DNA from: Actinomycetes bacterium
Lineage (GTDB): Bacteria > Actinomycetota > Actinomycetes > Propionibacteriales > Propionibacteriaceae
DNA: 64,000 bases
Assembly (NCBI GenBank): GCA_023392635.1
Contig: JAEVYS010000051.1
Span: 1-64,000 of the forward strand
Direction: 5' to 3'
The translations under genes and the position numbers were made by a program. Positions 50,146 through 58,276 of the stretch are shown here, piece after piece. Position 1 is the stretch's first letter, and the number at the start of each line of letters is the position of its first letter. The notes beneath the pieces were generated by a model. The model ran no database searches, was not told where the DNA came from, and worked only from the letters and a program-made list of their open reading frames with translations.

Positions 50146-51267
50146 TCAGGCGCAGGTCCATGGACTCGTGCCGGCTTTGGCGTAGTAGCGGTTCGCCACG
50201 GTGATCTGCTGAGCCCGGCTGGCCTGGTGCGGATAGGCGGCGAAGTCGCGCCCTCCGTTGGCCCGCCAGGAGGCGAGGTTGAACTGCAGCCCGCCGTAGT
50301 AGCCGTTGCCGGTGTTGATGTGCCAATTGCCGCCCGACTCGCAACGGGCGATGCGATCCCACATCGCCGCGCGGGCCAGGTTGATGCCGACGCCGTTGCT
50401 GGACGTCTTGGTGCCCACCTCCAGGACCTGCGAGCGGGGCTTGGTGAGCACGGTCTGCGCGACCACGACCCGCTTCGTCACCTTGCCGTTGACCACGGTG
50501 ATCTCGTAGGTGCGCCTGGCCTTGCCGCTCTGGCCGGCGGTGACGAGCCGCGACTCACCCTTCCACAGGCTCGAGTTGTTCTTCCGGACGGTCGTGAAGC
50601 CCACCTTCTCGGTCTTCACCTTGGTCTTCACCGTGACCCGTTCCAGGGTGATCGTCGACCCCGCCACGATGGCGGTGGAGCCGACCGGCTCCAGGCGGTC
50701 GGTGGCGGAGGCCACCAGCCCCTGATCAGCCAGCAGGTCGGCCACGGTGGGGGCGCTCGTCGTGACGTCCGAGCGCTTCCCGCCGACCTCGAGCACGACG
50801 TGCTTGGGTGTGGTGACCTCGACCGTGAGCCCATTCCTGGGCAGGGGAGTGGCGAGCGGGACGGACGTGCGCGCCTGCCCGAGGCCGGTGCTGTCCGCGG
50901 ACGCCACGAGAGCAGCAGGCGCCGCGGCTGCGGCGTCGGCGATCAGCGCCTCACTGAGGGTGGAAGCCGTGGTGGTGATGGTGCGGGGAGTGCCGTCGAC
51001 GTTCAGTGTCAGCTGCTTGGCGAACCTGACGGTGACTGTGCCACCGCTGGGGACGGCGGTCTCAGGCGCCGGGCTGACCTTGTCGCCTGCGGCGAGCACG
51101 ATGCCCTTCGCCGCCAGGATGTCGGAGACGGTGAGCGCGAAGCCGCTCGCCGGTTCGACCTGTCCATCGACGTTCAACTGAACGTCCTTGTACAGGCTCA
51201 CCGCAGTCAGGGCGCCGCCGGCAAGCAGCGCCGCTGTCAGTGCGGTGGCGGTGATCGACTTGTTCAA
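50146..51267 (-). CDS. RpfB-type resuscitation-promoting factor
   Basis: Product of 373 aa: signal peptide (about 1-25), three DUF348 repeats (LYKDVQLNVDGQ, ITTTASTLSEAL, DVTTSAPTVADLLADQGL), a G5 domain (VKTKVKTEKVGFTTVR to TKPRSQVLEVGT), and a C-terminal Rpf lysozyme-like domain with the catalytic Glu in IARCESGGNWHINTGNGYYG. It cleaves peptidoglycan glycan strands and helps dormant cells regrow. The start is TTG at 51267. It carries three copies of the TTTTCTCAG motif upstream. Confidence 0.95.
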   Translation of the reverse strand: MNKSITATALTAALLAGGALTAVSLYKDVQLNVDGQVEPASGFALTVSDILAAKGIVLAAGDKVSPAPETAVPSGGTVTVRFAKQLTLNVDGTPRTITTTASTLSEALIADAAAAAPAALVASADSTGLGQARTSVPLATPLPRNGLTVEVTTPKHVVLEVGGKRSDVTTSAPTVADLLADQGLVASATDRLEPVGSTAIVAGSTITLERVTVKTKVKTEKVGFTTVRKNNSSLWKGESRLVTAGQSGKARRTYEITVVNGKVTKRVVVAQTVLTKPRSQVLEVGTKTSSNGVGINLARAAMWDRIARCESGGNWHINTGNGYYGGLQFNLASWRANGGRDFAAYPHQASRAQQITVANRYYAKAGTSPWTCA

Positions 51268-51300
51268 AACCTCGTCCCCCGATGGTGTAGCAGGCAGTTC

Positions 51301-51348
51301 CTGAGAAAAGCCTGCATGATCCTGAGAGATAGGTCAAGTTTTTCTCAG
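51301..51348 (-). promoter_or_regulatory. triple TTTTCTCAG motif before the rpf gene
   Basis: On the minus strand CTTTTCTCAG (51301-51310) and TATCTCTCAG (51322-51331) are 21 nt apart; the plus strand carries TTTTTCTCAG at 51339-51348. A TTGACC -35-like box overlaps the last region. The same motif precedes the NlpC/P60 gene. Confidence 0.45.
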
Positions 51349-51382
51349 AATCCACCCTCGGGGAAGAGGCGTGCGTCTCGCG

Positions 51383-51991
51383 TCAGAGGACGACTGCCGC
51401 CCGAGCCTTGGCGAGTCGGGCGGCGACGTCGGTCCAGTTGACGACGTTCCACCACGCCTTCACGTAGTCGGCCTTGACGTTCTTGTACTGCAGGTAGAAC
51501 GCGTGCTCCCACATGTCGAGTTGGAGGACCGGCAGCTGCGCCACCGGGACGCTGTTCTGCTGGTCGTAGAGCTGGTTGATGTTGAGGCGCTGGCCGAGCG
51601 GGTCCCAGACGAGGAGGGCCCAGCCCGATCCCTGCAGCGAGTTGGCCGCGGCCTCGAACTGGCCCTTGAAGCCGGCGAACCCACCGAAGAACTCCTCGAT
51701 GGCTGCCGCGACCTCTCCGTCCGGCTCGCCGCCGCCCTCGGGCGACATGTTCTTCCAGAAGACCGAGTGGTTGATGTGGCCGCCGAGGTGGAAGGCGAGG
51801 TCCTTCTCGAGCTTGGGGATGCTCGCGAAATCGCCGGACCCGCGCGCCTCGGCCAGCTTGTCGAGGGCGGTGTTGGCACCGGCCACGTACGCGGCGTGGT
51901 GCTTGCTGTGGTGGAGTTCCATGATCTCCGGCGCGATGTGCGGGGCGAGGGCTCCGTAGTCGTAGTCGAGGTCGGGCAGCGTGTAGGCCAT
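51383..51991 (-). CDS. sodA: superoxide dismutase (Fe/Mn)
   Basis: Product of 202 aa. Metal ligands visible: His in HHSKHHAAYV, His in GGHINHSVFW, and Asp and His in QLDMWEHAFYLQYKN. Cytoplasmic superoxide detoxification; no signal peptide. GAAGGGAAA lies 5-13 nt before the ATG. Single-gene unit between the rpf gene and the uptake operon. Confidence 0.97.
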   Translation of the reverse strand: MAYTLPDLDYDYGALAPHIAPEIMELHHSKHHAAYVAGANTALDKLAEARGSGDFASIPKLEKDLAFHLGGHINHSVFWKNMSPEGGGEPDGEVAAAIEEFFGGFAGFKGQFEAAANSLQGSGWALLVWDPLGQRLNINQLYDQQNSVPVAQLPVLQLDMWEHAFYLQYKNVKADYVKAWWNVVNWTDVAARLAKARAAVVL

Positions 51992-52052
51992 CAGGTTTCC
52001 CTTCGTTGCGTTGACTGGCTATCACCTACCCCCAACCTGCCCCCTCCAGCGG

Positions 52053-52883
52053 CTATTCCGCCAGAGGTCGGGCTGGATTCGGTGGCACGAAGCTCGCCCG
52101 GCGGGCGGCCCTGCGCAGCAGCCGCAGCAGGGGGACGCCGAGCAGCGCGACCAGCACGGCGTTGGTCAGGGCACGGCCCAGGTTCCACCCCATGGACGTC
52201 GCCAGGTTGAACAGGACGAACCGGTGGAGGTTGTCCGCAGGGGACGCCGACGGGTCGAACGACAGCTGCGTGCCGTCACCGATCGCGAACGGCCAGAACG
52301 AGAAGTCCATCAGCCAGCCGTACGCGAAGGCCGAGACCATGCCGTACGCCGCCAGCACGGCGAGCTCCCACCGGCCGCGGACGCGCGGGAGCCAGCCGGC
52401 GAACAGCCCGACGAAGCCGGCGGTGAGCATCTGGTAGGGCAGCCACGGACCGACGCCCGAGGTGATCAGCGCGGAGGTGAACAAGGTGATCGCCCCCAGG
52501 GCGAAGCCGAAGCCGGCCCCGAACACCCGGCCGGCCAGAATCATCAGGAAGAAGATGAGTTCGAACCCCGCGGTCCCTGCGCTGAGCGGGCGCAGGATGG
52601 TGCCGACCGCCGCGAGTACGCCCAGCATGGCCAGCGTCTTGGCGTCCATCCGGCCACCGGCGAGTTCGGACAGGACGACCGCCAGCACCAGCGGCAGCAC
52701 GATCGCGAACATCACCGGCGCCTGGGTGGCGGACATGCCGGAATCGGGACGCAGGAACAGGGGCCAGCTGAACGCGACCCCCCCGACCACGACGGCCACC
52801 ACAAGGGCGAGTGAGGCGCGGCGCCCGGCGGTCGCGTCCGCCGGCCTGATCATCGGCTGTGCCTGGTCGCGGGTCGTCGTCAT
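52053..52883 (-). CDS. ECF transporter S component, probably for cobalamin (CbrT-like)
   Basis: Product of 276 aa with six or more hydrophobic segments (LALVVAVVVGGVAFSWPLFL, MLGVLAAVGTILRPLSAG, FFLMILAGRVFGAGFGF and others). It looks like the substrate-binding S subunit of an energy-coupling factor importer. Vitamin identity is inferred from the riboswitch and the intrinsic-factor-like proteins in the same operon. The ATG overlaps the stop of the ATPase gene (ATGA). Last gene of the operon. Confidence 0.82.
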   Translation of the reverse strand: MTTTRDQAQPMIRPADATAGRRASLALVVAVVVGGVAFSWPLFLRPDSGMSATQAPVMFAIVLPLVLAVVLSELAGGRMDAKTLAMLGVLAAVGTILRPLSAGTAGFELIFFLMILAGRVFGAGFGFALGAITLFTSALITSGVGPWLPYQMLTAGFVGLFAGWLPRVRGRWELAVLAAYGMVSAFAYGWLMDFSFWPFAIGDGTQLSFDPSASPADNLHRFVLFNLATSMGWNLGRALTNAVLVALLGVPLLRLLRRAARRASFVPPNPARPLAE

Positions 52884-54469
52884 CGCAGCCCCGCCGCCAC
52901 GTCGTCGGGAGTCAGCACTGGGATCGGCGCGAACACCTTCGCCATCTGCGGCGCGTACGCCGGCGAGGACGTGAGCAGGGCCGCGGTGTCACCGTCGGCG
53001 ATGATCTCGCCGTCGGCCATCAGCAGCGTCCGCCGGCTCACGGCGGCGGCGAACTCGACGTCGTGCGTGCTGATCACGACGGCCACGCCCGTGGCCGCGA
53101 GCCGTTCGATCACGCCGCGTAGTTCGGCCTTGGCGCTGTAGTCCAGGCCGCGGGTGGGCTCGTCCAGGAGCAGCACCGGCGGTCGTGCCGCCAGCTGGAT
53201 CGCCAGCACCAGCGCGAGCCGCTGTCCCTCGGACAGGTCGCGCGGGTCACGCTCGCCCGGAACGTCCACGCCGAGCGTCCGCAGGAGGGTGGCGGTCGTG
53301 CCCGGCTCCGCGTCGCTCTCGGCGTCCGCCTGCTCGCACTCGGCCGCCACCGTCGGCAGGTAGAGCAGGTCGGCGGCGGTCTGGGGCACCAGGGCGACGA
53401 GCCGCCGCGCCTCGGCGGCGCCCAGCCGGCGGGGGTCGCGGCCGGCGATCGAGATGTCACCGGCACAGCTGAGAGCGCCCTGCAGGGCCCACAGCAGCGA
53501 GGACTTGCCGGCGCCGTTGCGTCCGAGCAGGGCGGTGACGCTGTGCTGGGAGAGGTGCAGGCTCACCCCGGCCACCGCGACGGTCTCGCCGAACCGCACG
53601 TCGACGTTCGTGGCGGTGAGGGCGACCGGCCCGGGCGGGCCCGCCGTGCGTGCGGGCGGGCACGGCGCGAGGTCCTCGGACAGGACGCGCCGTCGTGCCT
53701 CGCGCACGGTGAGTGGCACCTCGTCCCAGCCGGCGGTCCGGGCGAGTGCAGCGAGCGGGGGAGTGATGCTGGCCTTCGCCAGCACGTCCCGGGGCGACCC
53801 GTGCAGGGCGGTGCCGTCGCCGGGCAACCAGATCATCGAGTCGGCGGCCTGCATGACGCGCTCGAGCCGGTGTTCGGCGAGCACGACGGTGAGTCCGACC
53901 TCGTGCACCAGCGTGGCGATCGCCGAGAGGACGTCCTGCGCCGCGGTCGGGTCGAGGGCGGACGTCGGCTCGTCCAGCACGAGGACCCGTGGCTGTGCGG
54001 CGAGGACGGCGGCGATCGCCACCCGCTGCTGCTGGCCGCCCGACAGGTCGACGAGCGGACGCCGTCGCAGGTCGGCGATGCCCAGCAGGTCGAGGGTCTC
54101 CTCCACGCGCTTGCGCATGGCGGCCGGCTCGATCCCGAGTTGCTCCATGCCGTAGGCGATCTCGTCCTCGACGGTGTCGGTGACGAAGCCTCGAAGCGGG
54201 TCCTGGCCGACGTAGCCGACGACGTCGGCGAGGTCGCGGGGGCGGTGCTGTGCGGTGTTGCGCCCGTCCACAAGCACGCGGCCGGCCAGGGTGCCACCCG
54301 TGAAGTGCGGAACCAGCCCGTTGATGGCCCCCAGGAGGGTCGACTTGCCACTCCCGGTGGGACCGACGACCAGGCACAGGTCGCCTTCGGGGAGCTCGAG
54401 TGAGACGTCGGCGAGGGCGGGGCTCGTCGCGCCGGGATAGGTGACCCGGACCCGGTCGAAGGTGATCAC
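52880..54469 (-). CDS. fused double ATPase of ECF transporter (EcfA-EcfA')
   Basis: Product of 529 aa containing two ABC ATPase domains in tandem. Domain 1: Walker A GPTGSGKST, signature LSGGQQQRV, Walker B VLVLDEPTSALD. Domain 2: GRNGAGKSS, degenerate signature DLSEGQRLAL, VLLLDEPTRGLD. Linker about residues 235-290. It powers the S component through EcfT. The GTG at 54469 overlaps the EcfT stop (GTGA); the frame extends farther upstream but that is EcfT coding sequence. Confidence 0.93.
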   Translation of the reverse strand: MITFDRVRVTYPGATSPALADVSLELPEGDLCLVVGPTGSGKSTLLGAINGLVPHFTGGTLAGRVLVDGRNTAQHRPRDLADVVGYVGQDPLRGFVTDTVEDEIAYGMEQLGIEPAAMRKRVEETLDLLGIADLRRRPLVDLSGGQQQRVAIAAVLAAQPRVLVLDEPTSALDPTAAQDVLSAIATLVHEVGLTVVLAEHRLERVMQAADSMIWLPGDGTALHGSPRDVLAKASITPPLAALARTAGWDEVPLTVREARRRVLSEDLAPCPPARTAGPPGPVALTATNVDVRFGETVAVAGVSLHLSQHSVTALLGRNGAGKSSLLWALQGALSCAGDISIAGRDPRRLGAAEARRLVALVPQTAADLLYLPTVAAECEQADAESDAEPGTTATLLRTLGVDVPGERDPRDLSEGQRLALVLAIQLAARPPVLLLDEPTRGLDYSAKAELRGVIERLAATGVAVVISTHDVEFAAAVSRRTLLMADGEIIADGDTAALLTSSPAYAPQMAKVFAPIPVLTPDDVAAGLR

Positions 54470-55611
54470 CGGTTCACCAGCTCCGGCTCGTGCTGCCGCC
54501 GTGGGCGCAGCGAGCGCACCCGGGTGTCGTTGCGCACCGACTCGGTGGCCTCCGGGCGGCGGGCGCCGGTGAGGGGGAGGGGAGCCAGGACGAGCGCGAG
54601 CACGCCGAGCATCACCGGCGTGAGCTCGGGCCAGGCCAGGGGGTCGGTCGAGGGGTGGAGGGCGTCCGCGGCGGTGAGCCAGCCGAGGCCATCGCTGCTC
54701 CCGGCGGAGAACACCAGGAGTGCGGCGAGCGCACCGCTGAGGGCGATCAGCGTGTCCCGGACCCCCCACGGATCGGGTCGGTGCCGGGAGACCCGCAGGG
54801 CCGCCTCAGCCCGGCGCAGCCCGAGCGCCACGCCGAGCACACCGGCCAGCAGGAGCAGCACAGCCACGAGCCGGTAGCCGGTGCTGAGGAGCAGGAACAC
54901 CCCCGACGTGGCGACCAGCGAACCGGCGAGCATCACCGGCAGGGTCCCCTTCACCGGAAGGCCGCGGGTGCGGCCGAAGCCGCGGGACTCCATGCCTGCG
55001 GCCAGGGACATCGAGCGCTCGATCGCGTCGGCGAGCACCGGCATCACGATCGCGCCGAGCGACCTGAGCCCGCGGGCGGAGGCGCCACGCAGGCGCCGGG
55101 CCTTGCGGACGCGCTGGGCGCTCTCAATCAGTTGTGGGGCCACGCTGAGCGCGATCACGACGGCGACGGAGGCCTCGTAGAGCGCGGCCGGCACCGAGCG
55201 CAGCGCCTGCCGCGGGTTCGCGAGCGCGTTGGCGGCGCCCACGCAGACCAGCATGACGGCGAGGCGCAGCGCGTCGTAGAGCGTGTTGACCAGGCCTTCG
55301 GCGGTCACCGCCCCGCCCAGCCGGATGCCGGCCGCCCACTCCGGGAGCGGGACCTGGGGGAGGGTGAACACCACGGTCTCGCCGCTCCCGGCCCCCAGGA
55401 GCACCTGGAAGAACACCCGCATGCCGATCACGAACAACGACAGCACCAGGTAGGCCTTGACCGACCGCGCCCAGGGCGCGTCACTGCGGCGCAGCAGCAC
55501 CGTCGCCACCACGGCGGTGGCGATCAGTGCCAGCAGCAGCGGGTTGGTGGTGCCGGAGACGGCGATCCCGATTCCGATCGCCCAGCACCACCACGCCCAG
55601 GGGTGGGTCAT
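54466..55611 (-). CDS. ECF transporter T component (EcfT)
   Basis: Product of 381 aa, long for EcfT. Two coupling-helix motifs are visible: RKARRLRGASARG and AGMESRGFGRT. Five or more membrane helices, plus two additional ones near the C-terminus (VRDTLIALSGALAALLVF, LTPVMLGVLALVLAPL). The ATG at 55611 lies just after the stop of the anchored protein, with GGACGGAAG upstream. Confidence 0.9.
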   Translation of the reverse strand: MTHPWAWWCWAIGIGIAVSGTTNPLLLALIATAVVATVLLRRSDAPWARSVKAYLVLSLFVIGMRVFFQVLLGAGSGETVVFTLPQVPLPEWAAGIRLGGAVTAEGLVNTLYDALRLAVMLVCVGAANALANPRQALRSVPAALYEASVAVVIALSVAPQLIESAQRVRKARRLRGASARGLRSLGAIVMPVLADAIERSMSLAAGMESRGFGRTRGLPVKGTLPVMLAGSLVATSGVFLLLSTGYRLVAVLLLLAGVLGVALGLRRAEAALRVSRHRPDPWGVRDTLIALSGALAALLVFSAGSSDGLGWLTAADALHPSTDPLAWPELTPVMLGVLALVLAPLPLTGARRPEATESVRNDTRVRSLRPRRQHEPELVNR

Positions 55612-55613
55612 GT

Positions 55614-56420
55614 TCAGGGCTTCCGTCCCTTCAGCAGCCACCAGCCGCCCAGGCCGGCGGCGGCAAGCACCACCGTCGCGCCCGCGGCGAGCGCACCGAC
55701 GGGGCTGCCGGAGTCGCCCGTCGGGGAGCCGGTCACCTGCTCCTGCGCGACGTCGGTCGCCTCATCCGCGGAGAGCGGCGTGGGGGTCGCGGTCGGCGTG
55801 GCGGTGGGTGACGCGACACCCGTGCTCGCCGACGCGGAGGCGGTCGCAGACGTGGTCTTCGACGTCGACGCCGTGGCCGTGGCCGATCGGGTCGGGCTCG
55901 GGGACTTCGTCGGGCCGGCGGACTTCGTCGGCTTGGGGGAGCTCTTCGTCGGGGTGGGCGTGGGAGTGGGAGCGGGTGCCTCGTCCTTGGGCGGTGCAGC
56001 CGACGGCGGAACCTTGCCGCCGTCGAGCGCCACGTATCGCCAGCCCTCGGCGTCGCCCTGCCTCGGATGGTAGGCGCCGGCACCCAGGTTGGAATAGCTC
56101 CAGTCCCCGTACCCGTCCCCGGACCTGGCGGCGTGCCAGTACGACCAGTACGCCTTGTTGATGTCCGGGCTGGACGGCTTGCCCGAGATCTTCGTGATCA
56201 TGCCGCCGTCCAGGGTGGGGCCGAATCCCGCGCTCTTCAGCGCCTCCGTGCCCGTCGAGTACCTGGCTGCGCACTTCGTGCTCACCCCGCCCAGGGACCC
56301 GTAGTCGACGACCACCCAGACCCCGCCGCACGTGGCAGCGTGGGCCTGGGTGGGCGCGGCCACGGCCGCACCGACGAGGAGGGGGGTCGTCAGTGCGACC
56401 GTGAGGAGGAAACGCCTCAC
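55614..56420 (-). CDS. membrane-anchored protein with transcobalamin C-terminal-like module
   Basis: Product of 268 aa: signal peptide (about 1-28, ending QAHA), one module of about 100 residues (31-131), a long Pro/Ser/Thr linker (about 140-235) and a C-terminal membrane helix with a short basic tail (GGWWLLKGRKP). The module has CGGVWVVVDYGS, CAARYSTGTEALKSAG, AYWSYWHAARSG and GDAEGWRYVAL, and resembles DUF4430/transcobalamin beta-domain sequences. It is also present in the next-upstream protein. Likely presents or receives cobalamin at the cell surface. No LPXTG. The GTG start overlaps the upstream stop (GTGA). Confidence 0.72.
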   Translation of the reverse strand: MRRFLLTVALTTPLLVGAAVAAPTQAHAATCGGVWVVVDYGSLGGVSTKCAARYSTGTEALKSAGFGPTLDGGMITKISGKPSSPDINKAYWSYWHAARSGDGYGDWSYSNLGAGAYHPRQGDAEGWRYVALDGGKVPPSAAPPKDEAPAPTPTPTPTKSSPKPTKSAGPTKSPSPTRSATATASTSKTTSATASASASTGVASPTATPTATPTPLSADEATDVAQEQVTGSPTGDSGSPVGALAAGATVVLAAAGLGGWWLLKGRKP

Positions 56421-57979
56421 CGGGTGACCTTTGTCGTGGGCAGTGAGGTCCTCGCCAGCGTCTCGTAGCCGTCCTTGCGGGCCGTCACCTTGACGGTGAT
56501 CACCTTGTTTTCGTCCTTGCTGGTGAGCACGTAGGTGGCCTTGGTGGCGCGGGAGATCGCGCTGCCGCTGCGGTACCACCGGTAGGTGAGGTCGGGTGCC
56601 GGAATCCAGGTGCCCGGGTCGACGGTGAGCGTCTGGCCGACCTGAGCGGTGCCGGTGATCACCGGAGTCGGCGATTCGGAGTAGCCCTTCGGCGGGAACG
56701 GGAACTCCCGGGTCGTATCGCCCCCGGTGTAGCCCGCGTAGTACCAGCCCTCAGCCTCACCCTTCTGCGGTCGGGCGTCGGCCGCGCCGACCATGTAGCT
56801 CTGCCAGTCGCCCCATGTGCCGTCGGCGTTCCTGGTGGCGTGCCAGTAGCCCCAGTACTTGGAGAAGGTGGTGTCGATGACGGAGGGGAAGCCGTTGATC
56901 CGGTTGAGGTATCCGGAGGTGTCGTACCCGAGGGTCAGCCCGGCGCTCTTCAGCGCCGCGATGCCGCTGCCGTACCTGGTGGCGCAGCGAACCGCGTCCT
57001 GGCCGTTGCCGCGGTCGACGACGACCCACACGCCGGCGCAGGACGTCACCGAGGCGGGCAGCTTCTTGGGGCTCTTCGGGCAGGCGCTGAGCTTCAACGA
57101 CGCGTCAGCCATGGTCTTGCCGGTGGCGAGGAACATCGCCTCCGCGGTGGCCATGACGTCGCCTTCCGTGCCGTCGAGCTGGGCGGGGAAGCCACCGTTG
57201 GCGAGCTGCTGGGTGGCGAGCCACGTGGCCGCGTCGGCCGTGTCCTCACCGGCAGCCTTCAGGGTCGAGCCCATCAGGCTGGTCGTGTCGGCCGGGGAGA
57301 AAGTCTCCCAGTAGCCGGCGTCGAGCTGCGCGGCCTGCGCGGCGTCGATCGCCTTGTCCACCTGGGGGTCGAGGCTGCCCAACTCGTGCAGGGCGAGGAT
57401 CGACACCGCGGTGGTGTCCCAGTCGGGCACGAAGCCGCCGTTGTCGTAGCCGAACGCGCCGCTCGCGTCCTGCATGCTGAGCAGCTTCGTCAGCAAGGTC
57501 ACCGGGATGGTCGCCCCGGCCCGCTTCAGCGCGATGATGGCCAGGCTCTGCGAGAACGCCGACTCGTAGGCGCCGACCTGGCCGTCGGACGGCAGCTTCT
57601 TGGTGATGGCCGAGGCGAGGTTCACGCCGCCGAAGCTCTTCGGGTTGAGGCCAAGGGCGCTCACGGTGATCGCGAGCTTGGCCGCGCGCGCCGGCTGGCC
57701 GGACGTGAACTTCCTGGCCTGTGACTCCAGGCCGCTGACGAGCGTGCGCACGGTCGGCGCATACGTGCAGTCACCCATGGTTGCCAGGCCCAGGGCCGCG
57801 GTGGCGGCGAGCCCGGCGTCGGCCTTCGCCGACGGAATGTTCTTGACGAGGTAGTTGGCGGCCTTGGTCGGGCTGAGTTCCGGCGCTGCTGTCGCTGGGA
57901 CGGCGGACGGGAGACCGACGAGGGCGATCACGGCCGCAGTCCCGACGGCCAGCGATCGACGAAGTGAGTTGTGGAACAC
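56417..57979 (-). CDS. secreted intrinsic-factor-like protein (alpha-toroid plus beta module)
   Basis: Product of 520 aa. Signal peptide about 1-31; residues 32-300 are helical repeats with MQDASGAFGYDNGG, PDWDTTAVSILALHEL and QQLANGGFPAQLDG, as in the prenyltransferase/alpha-toroid fold of intrinsic factor and transcobalamin. Residues 314-415 repeat the Cys/Trp module (CAGVWVVVDRGN, SKYWGYWHATRN, GEAEGWYYAGY). Residues 435-520 form an Ig-like domain (VGQTLTVDPGTW). No C-terminal anchor, so it is secreted or bound via the Ig domain. A GTG start with AAAGGA 6 nt upstream. It lies directly behind the cobalamin riboswitch. Confidence 0.75.
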   Translation of the reverse strand: MFHNSLRRSLAVGTAAVIALVGLPSAVPATAAPELSPTKAANYLVKNIPSAKADAGLAATAALGLATMGDCTYAPTVRTLVSGLESQARKFTSGQPARAAKLAITVSALGLNPKSFGGVNLASAITKKLPSDGQVGAYESAFSQSLAIIALKRAGATIPVTLLTKLLSMQDASGAFGYDNGGFVPDWDTTAVSILALHELGSLDPQVDKAIDAAQAAQLDAGYWETFSPADTTSLMGSTLKAAGEDTADAATWLATQQLANGGFPAQLDGTEGDVMATAEAMFLATGKTMADASLKLSACPKSPKKLPASVTSCAGVWVVVDRGNGQDAVRCATRYGSGIAALKSAGLTLGYDTSGYLNRINGFPSVIDTTFSKYWGYWHATRNADGTWGDWQSYMVGAADARPQKGEAEGWYYAGYTGGDTTREFPFPPKGYSESPTPVITGTAQVGQTLTVDPGTWIPAPDLTYRWYRSGSAISRATKATYVLTSKDENKVITVKVTARKDGYETLARTSLPTTKVTR

Positions 57980-58064
57980 CTAGATCCTTTCGCGCGGGGC
58001 ACTCGATGTGATCCGGGCCAACTGCGCGCGTCCGGCTCGCCCGTATGCCACGACGGGTGATTGT

Positions 58065-58170
58065 TGAGCCAGAACTTTGTGCAGGCATTCCGACTTGGAC
58101 GGAGCGTTCCGTCGTCACGGTTGCGGGTCAGTCCCGGAGTCGCACCGGGTTCCCCTGCAAAGGTTCAGGT
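58065..58170 (-). promoter_or_regulatory. cobalamin riboswitch
   Basis: On the minus strand the conserved core reads GGGGAACCCGGTGCGA, then CTGACCCGCAACCGTGA (58115-58155). It is followed by the 3' B12 box AGTCGGAATGCCTGCAC (58079-58095). A closing stem pairs CTTTGCAGG (58155-58163) with CCTGCACAAAG (58075-58085, small bulge). A -10 TAGCCT lies at 58177-58182. The 85 nt between the riboswitch and the GTG have GC-rich segments (GACGCGCGCAG, CCCCGCGCG) that could pair near the Shine-Dalgarno AAAGGA. Cobalamin binding would then reduce translation of the uptake operon. Confidence 0.88.
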
Positions 58171-58237
58171 GTGCTCAGGCTAGACCACCCACGAGGGGTG
58201 ATGTCACCTTCGACGAGGGGTGAACCGAAAAGTGCAA

Positions 58238-58262
58238 CGGGGCGCCCGAATCGGGCGCCCCG
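58238..58262 (-). terminator. terminator hairpin after the 58277-58579 gene
   Basis: Two 12-bp arms, CGGGGCGCCCGA and TCGGGCGCCCCG (58238-58249 and 58251-58262), form a perfect inverted repeat around one A. On the minus strand it lies 14 nt after the stop and is followed by TTGCACTTTT. Confidence 0.8.
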
Positions 58263-58276
58263 TGGTCGTGGGGTGG

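Noticed and set aside
51268..51382. c-di-AMP (ydaO-type) riboswitch before the rpf gene
   Set aside because: Such riboswitches control rpf in some actinobacteria, but this gap is only about 115 nt, lacks the conserved core, and instead holds the TTTTCTCAG repeats.
55614..57979. Sortase-type (LPXTG) anchoring of the two cobalamin capture proteins
   Set aside because: No LPXTG or related motif is present. One protein has a plain C-terminal membrane helix; the other ends in an Ig-like domain without an anchor.
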